This document shows positions 1 to 5,200 of a stretch of DNA of 5,659 nucleotides, one piece after another. The translations under genes were made by a program, and so were the position numbers. The stretch's first letter is position 1. Each line of letters begins with the position of its first letter. This stretch comes from JACOYH01 sp964469735 (GTDB lineage: Bacteria > Patescibacteriota > Minisyncoccia > Minisyncoccales > MHMH01). The notes beneath the pieces were generated by a model. The model was not told the origin of the DNA and ran no database searches. It saw only the letters and a list, made by a program, of their open reading frames with translations. Location: contig CAYXYS010000038.1 in assembly GCA_964469735.1 (NCBI GenBank), positions 1 to 5,659 of the forward strand, read 5' to 3'.

Positions 1-300
1 AGTCAAGCCTTTCTGCTGGGATTTGCCTATAAGATACTTTATTTCATCTTTATTCAAAAGCAGTTTTCTCAGCCTGGTCGGGTCGTAGTCTTTCGGAGTA
101 TTCTTGGGCTGGTAAGGGGGGATATTAGCGTTAAGAAGAAAAGGCTCTTCGCCTTTGAATACAACATAAGAACCGCCGAGGCTTACTCTGCCCAGCTTTA
201 TCGATTTTACTTCGTATCCGGCCAGAACCACCCCTGCTTCGAATTTTTCCAGTATTTCGTAATTATAGTAAGCCTTTTTGTTTTGTGCTAAAACTGTCAT
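1..300 (-). CDS. smpB: SsrA-binding protein SmpB, C-terminus cut off by the window edge
   Basis: SmpB binds tmRNA (SsrA) and delivers it to ribosomes stalled on broken mRNA, where it mimics part of a tRNA during trans-translation in the cytoplasm. The first 100 residues are present, from ATG at 300-298, and the frame is open to base 1. Recognisable family blocks are NKKAYYNYEILEKFEAG (residues 7-23), GYEVKSIKLGRVSL (28-41, the conserved EVKS core), LLNANIPPY (54-62) and DPTRLRKLLLNKDEI (73-87). The family is usually 150-160 residues long, so about 50 are missing, including the basic tail that enters the decoding centre. The N-terminus is a few residues shorter than in E. coli, which is common. 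The gene is divergent from argS across 110 bp. I see no convincing Shine-Dalgarno: the leader just before ATG is A/T-rich. The family call is very secure. Confidence 0.96.
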   Translation of the reverse strand, partial: MTVLAQNKKAYYNYEILEKFEAGVVLAGYEVKSIKLGRVSLGGSYVVFKGEEPFLLNANIPPYQPKNTPKDYDPTRLRKLLLNKDEIKYLIGKSQQKGLT

Positions 301-320
301 AAATTAAATTTTTCTGCTTG

Positions 321-352
321 CCCCGTAGGAGACCGAAGGTTTTCCTTCGGGG
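321..352. repeat. GC-rich hairpin cluster in the smpB leader, with two competing pairings
   Basis: On the plus strand, CCGAAGG (333-339), TTTT and CCTTCGG (344-350) form a perfect 7-bp hairpin. A second left arm, CCCCGTAGG (321-329), also matches the right arm CCTTCGGGG (344-352) at eight of nine positions. The two left arms therefore compete for one right arm. In the smpB transcript the structure would lie about 20 nt before the start codon. It could be a degenerate palindromic repeat, a 5'-UTR regulatory hairpin or a stability element. There is no U-tract on the smpB strand, so a terminator reading is weak. Confidence 0.6.
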
Positions 353-375
353 TTTTCCGCCAATACCTTCATTAT

Positions 376-403
376 TTGATTTTAGCTGAAATTAAGCTAA
401 ACT
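376..403 (+). promoter_or_regulatory. Weak sigma-70-like promoter candidate for argS
   Basis: TTGATT (376-381) resembles a -35 box, and TAAACT (398-403) resembles a -10 box, with a 16-bp spacer. Transcription would then begin at about 409-412, practically at the argS ATG (411), giving a leaderless or near-leaderless mRNA. This fits the lack of a usable Shine-Dalgarno, but the boxes are imperfect and A/T-rich DNA produces such matches by chance. Confidence 0.25.
381..401. promoter_or_regulatory. 7-bp perfect inverted repeat just upstream of argS
   Basis: TTTAGCT (381-387) and AGCTAAA (395-401) are exact inverted repeats separated by 7 bp, one helical turn plus a few bases between centres. The repeat ends 9 bp before the argS ATG and lies inside the candidate promoter, in the region shared with divergent smpB. 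It could be an operator for a dimeric regulator or a weak RNA hairpin. The sequence alone does not show which, and chance is possible in A/T-rich DNA. Confidence 0.35.
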
Positions 404-410
404 GAAAGTG

Positions 411-2081
411 ATGTTAAGAACGGAAATAAGAAAATTGGTGGAAAAAGCCGCTATTGAAGCCGGTTTCAAGGTTGTTTCTCCGGTTAAGATCGAAAGGCCG
501 GAAAAGGAAACCCACGGAGATTATTCTTCCAATTTTGCCATGCAGGCGGCTTCAAATTTCAAAATGGCCCCTAAATACATAGCCGACAATATCCGCTCTC
601 ATATCTTAAACCTCAGGCCGGGACTGTTTGAAAAAGTAGAAGTCGTTGATCCGGGGTTTATTAATTTTTTCGTCTCTAGAAAATATTTACAGGACCAACT
701 TTCGGGAATAATTAAAGAGAAAGACAAATACGGCCAATTGGAAGCAGGGAGGGGTAAGAAGGCGAATATTGAGCTCATTTCAGCCAACCCCACGGGGCAG
801 CTGCATATTGGCAACGGCAGAAACGCTTTTGCCGGTGATGTTTTGGCCAATATTTTAAATAAGGCGGGCTTCAAAGTAACCAGGGAGTATTTTATTAACG
901 ACGCTGGAAACAGCAAGCAGATTAACGAGCTGGGCAAAACGGTTTTGGGAAAAGGAGAATCGTATCTTACCGATTATTTAAGATCCAAAATAGAGCTGTT
1001 GAAGCCGAAGCTGGAGAAGGTTAAAAGCGAATCTGAAGCCGGAGTTTTGGTGGCCGCTTCAATACAAAAAGACAACCAGGAATTTATAGAAAAGAAATTA
1101 GGCATTAGGGTTGACAACTGGGTTTCCGAGGAAAAAGCCATATACAAAAAGAACAAAGTTGAAAAGATGTTTAAATGGCTGAAAGAAAAGCAACTGGTTT
1201 ATCAGAAAGAGGGAGCTTGCCCGCCCAAATTTTTGGATAAAGTATCCTCAAAAAATAAACCAACAAAGTCAGTTCAAAAACTTGGGCGGGCTTGGTGGAT
1301 AAAGACTTCGCAGTTCGGCGATGAAAAAGATTGGGTTGTTGTCAGGGAAACGGGCCAGCCCACGTATCTTTTATCTGACATCGCTTATCATAAAGATAAA
1401 ATGGACAGGGGGTTTGATAAGATAATCGATATTTGGGGAGCTGATCATCAGGGCCATGTTCAAAAGATGAAATCCGTCGGCAAGATGCTGGGATATGAGG
1501 GAGATTTGGAGATTCTAGTTTTACAGCTGGTTACTTTGAAAAGCGGAGAGAAACTCTCCAAGAGGAAGGGAGAAATAGTCACCCTGGAGAAGCTGGTGGA
1601 CGAAATAGGCTTGGACGCAGCCAGGTTTTTTTATCTTCAAAAATCCCTGAATACTCATATGGACATAGATTTGGCTTTGGCCAAGGAGCAGTCCACGAAA
1701 AACCCGGTTTTTTACGTTCAGTACGCCCATGCCAGAATTTGCAGCATATTGGAAAAAGCTAAAGCGGACAAAAAATTCTCCCAAGACCTTTTAAATCATC
1801 CTTCGGAGTTGAAATTAATCAAAGAGCTTTTAAAGTTTCCCGAACTTATTGAAGATACGGCCCAAGACTACCAACTGCAGAGGCTGCCCGCTTACGCTCT
1901 TGAACTATCGGCCGCTTTCCATCAGTTCTATCACGACTGCAGAGTTATTCCTGCCTTGCCGGCAAGCAGGTCGGAAAACAAGAAATTGACCAAAGCCCGC
2001 CTATCCTTGGCTTTGGCAGCTAAAATCGTTCTGAAAAACGCTTTAGATTTAATGGGCATTTCAGCCCCAAGCAAAATGTAG
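411..2081 (+). CDS. argS: Arginyl-tRNA synthetase (class I), with two in-frame palindromic inserts
   Basis: ArgRS attaches arginine to tRNA-Arg using ATP and needs the tRNA for activation. ATG 411 is preferred, giving 556 residues; a GTG at 408 would add one. Neither has a well-spaced Shine-Dalgarno. The N-terminal Add-1 domain is about residues 1-90, with the conserved HGDYSSNFAM (35-44). The class I signature is SANPTGQLHIGNGRNA (124-139); its last His is Asn135 (HIGN), a variant known in other ArgRS. Further landmarks are the REYFINDAGNSKQI block (158-171), DIAYHKDKMDRGF (323-335), GADHQGH (343-349), the KMSKS loop KLSKR (381-385) and DAARFF (402-407). The C-terminal anticodon-binding domain has YVQYAHARICSI (435-446) and ends with the typical GISAPSKM. 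Two segments lack counterparts in typical ArgRS: about 25 residues near 269-293, and PALPASR (514-520). Both coincide with DNA palindromes. All motifs remain, so the enzyme is probably active. A terminator follows at 2173. Confidence 0.97.
   Translation: MLRTEIRKLVEKAAIEAGFKVVSPVKIERPEKETHGDYSSNFAMQAASNFKMAPKYIADNIRSHILNLRPGLFEKVEVVDPGFINFFVSRKYLQDQLSGIIKEKDKYGQLEAGRGKKANIELISANPTGQLHIGNGRNAFAGDVLANILNKAGFKVTREYFINDAGNSKQINELGKTVLGKGESYLTDYLRSKIELLKPKLEKVKSESEAGVLVAASIQKDNQEFIEKKLGIRVDNWVSEEKAIYKKNKVEKMFKWLKEKQLVYQKEGACPPKFLDKVSSKNKPTKSVQKLGRAWWIKTSQFGDEKDWVVVRETGQPTYLLSDIAYHKDKMDRGFDKIIDIWGADHQGHVQKMKSVGKMLGYEGDLEILVLQLVTLKSGEKLSKRKGEIVTLEKLVDEIGLDAARFFYLQKSLNTHMDIDLALAKEQSTKNPVFYVQYAHARICSILEKAKADKKFSQDLLNHPSELKLIKELLKFPELIEDTAQDYQLQRLPAYALELSAAFHQFYHDCRVIPALPASRSENKKLTKARLSLALAAKIVLKNALDLMGISAPSKM
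1215..1294. mobile_element. Palindromic miniature insert in argS with 5-bp direct repeats
   Basis: The direct repeat GCTTG occurs at 1215-1219 and 1290-1294. Between the copies lies a 70-bp segment whose ends are inverted repeats: CCCGCCCAAATTTTTG (1220-1235) against CAAAAACTTGGGCGGG (1275-1290), with one mismatch (A1229 against C1281). Two G-U pairs extend the stem to 1238/1272, and the loop is about 33 nt, A-rich. Removing 75 bp (one repeat plus the segment) keeps the frame and joins residues into KEGAWWIKTSQFGD, the expected ArgRS catalytic sequence. This is the footprint of an insertion with target-site duplication. It encodes no protein of its own and would depend on an enzyme supplied elsewhere. 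In behaviour it resembles MITEs and Rickettsia palindromic elements that sit in frame in genes; relation to a named family is unknown. Confidence 0.75.
1950..1970. repeat. 21-bp near-perfect palindrome adding seven codons to argS
   Basis: The core CTTGCCGGCAAG is a perfect 12-bp palindrome, flanked by CCTGC on the left and CAGG on the right, so the whole unit pairs with one bulged base. It covers exactly codons 514-520 (PALPASR). Leaving it out gives CRVISENKKLTKARL, which reads through the usual ArgRS C-terminal motif without a gap. No target duplication is visible. From memory, similar GCCGGC-centred palindromes are common in genes of candidate-phylum bacteria; this needs a search. Confidence 0.6.
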
Positions 2082-2082
2082 G

Positions 2083-2096
2083 ACGGCGAGAGCCGT
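2083..2096 (+). other. Small hairpin with a GAGA (GNRA) tetraloop after argS
   Basis: ACGGC (2083-2087) pairs perfectly with GCCGT (2092-2096) around the loop GAGA, just after the argS stop codon (2079-2081). No U-tract follows, so it is not an intrinsic terminator by itself. It might protect the 3' end of the argS mRNA, or it may be chance. Confidence 0.35.
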
Positions 2097-2148
2097 TGCC
2101 CGCTCGTTTACAATAAAAAACGGGAAATCAATATTAAAGGAAGAAGAA

Positions 2149-2169
2149 ATGAATTTTCTCAGCTGGTAA
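2149..2169 (+). CDS. Possible six-codon leader ORF (MNFLSW) before the terminator
   Basis: ATG 2149 is preceded at suitable distance by a purine-rich AAAGGAAGAAG tract (2136-2146) that can act as a Shine-Dalgarno. The ORF encodes MNFLSW and stops at 2167-2169, three bases before the terminator stem begins. A ribosome there could cover the 5' arm of the hairpin, the geometry of a transcription attenuator. The peptide contains no Ile or Arg codon and no alternative antiterminator stem is obvious, so an attenuator role is weakly supported. ORFs this short often arise by chance. Confidence 0.15.
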   Translation: MNFLSW

Positions 2170-2172
2170 GAT

Positions 2173-2207
2173 AAAAAGCAGGAATACAGTTTTCTGCTTT
2201 TTTTCTT
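2173..2207 (+). terminator. Intrinsic terminator downstream of argS
   Basis: AAAAAGCAGGAA (2173-2184) pairs with TTTCTGCTTTTT (2191-2202), a 12-bp stem with one G-U pair and a 6-nt loop TACAGT. The T-rich run continues beyond the stem (TTTTTTT 2198-2204, then C and TTTT). This fits a Rho-independent terminator ending the argS transcript and implies a separate promoter for ileS, unless read-through is regulated. The A-run on the left arm would also give a short U-tract on the opposite strand. Confidence 0.75.
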
Positions 2208-2236
2208 TTGATAAAAAGGAGATAAAATGATAGTCT
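2208..2236 (+). promoter_or_regulatory. Weak promoter candidate for ileS
   Basis: TTGATA (2208-2213) is one mismatch from the -35 consensus. A 17-bp spacer leads to TAGTCT (2231-2236), a poor -10 hexamer that is preceded by TG at 2228-2229, as in extended -10 promoters. An alternative -10 is TATAAA (2236-2241), but its spacing to TTGATA is 22 bp. Both would start transcription within a few bases of the ileS ATG, and both would exclude the Shine-Dalgarno at 2216 from the mRNA. That site would then be meaningful only on read-through or other transcripts. Confidence 0.2.
2216..2221 (+). promoter_or_regulatory. Strong Shine-Dalgarno (AAGGAG) upstream of the ileS start
   Basis: AAGGAG is the best Shine-Dalgarno near any start in the window. 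It lies 5 nt before ATG 2227, the ideal distance, but 27 nt before the ileS ATG 2249, too far to serve it directly. It therefore appears to serve the 13-residue overlapping ORF. Confidence 0.5.
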
Positions 2237-2268
2237 ATAAAGTAGATTATGGATTTAAGCCTGTCTAA
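2227..2268 (+). CDS. Short upstream ORF overlapping the ileS start (13 residues)
   Basis: ATG 2227 has a well-placed AAGGAG and opens a frame encoding MIVYKVDYGFKPV, stopping at TAA 2266-2268. It is out of frame with ileS, whose ATG (2249) lies inside it, so the stop falls 17 bases after the ileS start. This arrangement suits translational coupling by a ribosome that terminates and slides back. Its second codon is ATA, usually the rarest Ile codon, which invites a speculative link to charged tRNA-Ile. The peptide matches no family I know, and the ORF may be non-functional. Confidence 0.3.
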   Translation: MIVYKVDYGFKPV

Positions 2269-5200
2269 ACTGGAAAAGAAAATACTTAAACATTGGAAGC
2301 AAAACCGCGTTTTCGAAAAGAGCATAAAACAGCGAAAAAACTCGCCGAATTTTGTATTTTACGAGGGTCCTCCGACTGCCAACGGCAGGCCCGGAATCCA
2401 CCACGTGGAAAGCCGGGTTTTTAAGGATATTATCTGCCGCTTTCGCACTATGACGGGGTTTAGGGTGATAAGAAAGGCCGGCTGGGACACCCACGGCCTG
2501 CCGGTGGAATTGGAAATAGAGAAAAAACTGGGGCTGAAAAATAAGAAAGACATTGAAAAATACGGCATTGCCAAATTTAACCAAAAGTGCCGGGAGTCGG
2601 TTTGGCAGTACCAAAGCGAATGGGAGAAGCTGACAGAAAGAATAGGGTATTGGCTGGATATGGATGATCCCTACATTACCTATCAGCTAAAATATATGGA
2701 AACTCTCTGGTGGATAATAAAGCAGCTGCGGTCAAAAAACCTTTTATACCAAGGCCACAAAGTCGTTCCTTACTGCCCCCGATGCGGAACATCCCTTTCT
2801 TCGCACGAAGTGGCTTTGGGATATAAGAGTGTCAAAGACCCGTCTGTCTACGTAAAGCTTGAAATAAAGCCCAATGTTTATTTGCTGGTCTGGACCACCA
2901 CTCCCTGGACCTTGCCGGCTAACGTGGCAGTGGCGGTTAATCCGTCTTTTACTTACGCGAAAGTAAAAGACGGGGAGGAATATTTAATTTTAGCTAAAGA
3001 AAGAATTGAGCCTTTGGGAATACAGGGAGAGGTGATAGAGGAAATTAAAGGAAAGGATTTATTGGGGATTGAATACGAGCCTTTGTATAAGTTTACAAAA
3101 CCAGACAAGAAAGCCTGGTTCGTTATTTCCGCAGATTTTGTTTCCCTTGAGGAAGGAACAGGGTTGGTTCACATTGCTCCCGCTTTTGGAGAAGACGATA
3201 TGGAAGCGGGAAGGAAAAACGACTTGCCGGTCATATTAAACGTGGACAAAGAAGGTAAGTTCCAAAAAGAAGTTAAAGATTGGGCCGGAGTATGGGTTAA
3301 AGACGCCGATCCCGCCATAATCCAGGATTTAAGCAAGAGAGGCTTGCTTTTTAAAGAGGAGCTTTACGAACACGATTACCCGTTTTGCTGGAGATGCGGC
3401 AGCCCCCTGATTTATTACGCCAAAGAGAGCTGGTTTATAAACGTTCAAAAAGCCAAGCGGGATTTGATTAAAAATAATCAGGAAATAAACTGGGTCCCGG
3501 CCCATTTAAAGGAAGGCCGATTCGGCGGATGGCTCAAAGAGCTTAAAGACTGGGCTTTTTCCAGGGAAAGATATTGGGGAACGCCTTTGCCGGTTTGGCA
3601 ATGTAATAAATGCGGAAACACGGAAACAATCGGGTCTCTAAAAGAGCTTTCTTCTTTGGGAAAGGTGAATAACAATTATTTCGTTCTTCGCCACGGGGAC
3701 AGCTGCCGGCAAAAAAGCGGAAAAGCGGTTTGCTGGCCCGAAAAGATACGTTGTCCGCTTACCGAAGAAGGAAAAAAACAAGTCAGTAAATCGGCTAAAG
3801 AGCTGAAAAAGAAAAAAATAGACGTTATATATTCCTCCGATCTTTTAAGAACCAAACAGACTGCCGAAATTGCCGCCAAAGAGCTGAAAGCCAAAATTAT
3901 TTTCGATAAAAGGCTGAGAGAATACAATGTCGGTATTTTCAACGGCGAGGACCCAAAAGATAGCTGGGATTACCTTAAAAGCAGACCCGGCGATATAATT
4001 TTTACGAAACTACCAAGAGGCGAGAGGATTGTTGATGTAGGCTTGAGGACGCACGGTTTTTTGAAGGCCATGGAAAAGAAATATAAAGGAAAGAACATTC
4101 TTGTTGTTTCCCACGAGTTTACCACTTCCATGATGGAGGGGATGGCCAAGGGAGAAAGCGTTGGGGAGGTTTTGGAATGGAGGAGGCGCAAGCCCGGAAA
4201 AAAAATAGGCACGGGGAAATGGCGCAAATTAAAATACAGCAATCTTCCCAGAAATAAGAAAATGGAAATAGATTTGCACCGCCCCTTTATAGACGAAATA
4301 AAGCTGGAATGCAAAAAATGCGGAGATTCCATGGAAAGAGTTCCCGACCTTATCGACGTTTGGTTTGATTCGGGCTCGATGCCTTTTTCCCAGTACCACT
4401 ATCCTTTTGAAAATAAGGAGCTGATAGATAAAAAAAAGCAGTTTCCCGCAGACTACATATCGGAAGCGGTTGACCAAACTAGGGGATGGTTTTATACCCT
4501 TTTGGCGGTTTCCACCCTTCTGGGTTTCGGTCCTCCCTACAAGAACGTTATTTCCTTGGGGCACGTTTTAGACGAGAAAGGCGAGAAGATGTCCAAATCC
4601 AAGGGCAATATAGTATCTCCCTGGGAGGTGATAGAAAAGTACGGAGCGGACGCCGTTAGATGGTATTTTTTCACCGTTAACCAGCCCGGAGACGCAAAGC
4701 TTTTTACAGAAAGGGATATCGACCAGGCTCTAAAGAAATTCATTATGACTTACTGGAACAGCTTTGTTTTCTACCGCACTTATTCGGGTAATTCCCGCGT
4801 CAAAGGAAAAGCCGGCTCCAAGAATATTCTCGATAAGTGGATAATTTCCAAACTCAACGGGCTTATGGAAGAGGTTACCGAAAAACTCCAAAACTACGAC
4901 GTTATCGCTTCGGCCAGAGCCATTGAAGAGTTCGTTGTCAATGATTTCTCTCAGTGGCACATCAGGCGCTCCAGAAGAAGGCTTCAGAGGCCCCAAAATA
5001 AAACGGAGCTCAATGAAGCCGCTCAAACTATGGGATTCGTCCTTTTATCTTTATCCAAGCTTACCGCTCCTTTCGTTCCTTTTACTAGCGAAGAGATTTA
5101 TAAAAACGTCGGCGGCAGTAAAGCCAGCGTTCATTTGGAAGACTGGCCGAAGACAGACAAGAAATTCGTTAATGAGGAGCTAGATAAAAAAATGGAAAAG

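Noticed and set aside
908..908. HIGN in place of HIGH in ArgRS as a sign of inactivation
   Set aside because: Other ArgRS carry Asn at this position, and the remaining catalytic motifs, including KLSKR, are intact.
599..937. Minus-strand ORF of 112 codons opposite argS
   Set aside because: It lies wholly within the strongly supported argS frame, and its translation looks like an antisense shadow with no recognisable motif. The other long minus-strand frames under argS and ileS were rejected for the same reason.
2099..2124. CCCG...CGGG inverted repeat after argS as a remnant of the argS insert
   Set aside because: Only four terminal bases pair without bulges, and the interior does not match the argS element.
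2082..2248. T-box riboswitch upstream of ileS
   Set aside because: T-box leaders commonly precede ileS, but the leader here is short and I found no AGGGUGGNACCGCG-like T-box sequence or specifier stem. The terminator alone is not enough.
3704..3711. TGCCGGCA palindrome in the phosphatase domain, possibly a third palindromic element
   Set aside because: It is only 8 bp, with no extended arms and no gap-restoring effect on the protein, so chance is sufficient.
3665..4252. Two separate genes (ileS fragment, phosphatase, ileS fragment) or a frameshift artefact
   Set aside because: The frame is continuous from 2249 to 5659 with no stop, no internal start signals are obvious, and each IleRS half needs the other's zinc cysteines. 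A single polypeptide is the simpler reading.
4923..5183. Plus-strand ORF of 86 codons within ileS
   Set aside because: It overlaps the anticodon-binding region of ileS in another frame, is low-complexity Ser/Leu/Lys-rich, and has no Shine-Dalgarno or family signal.
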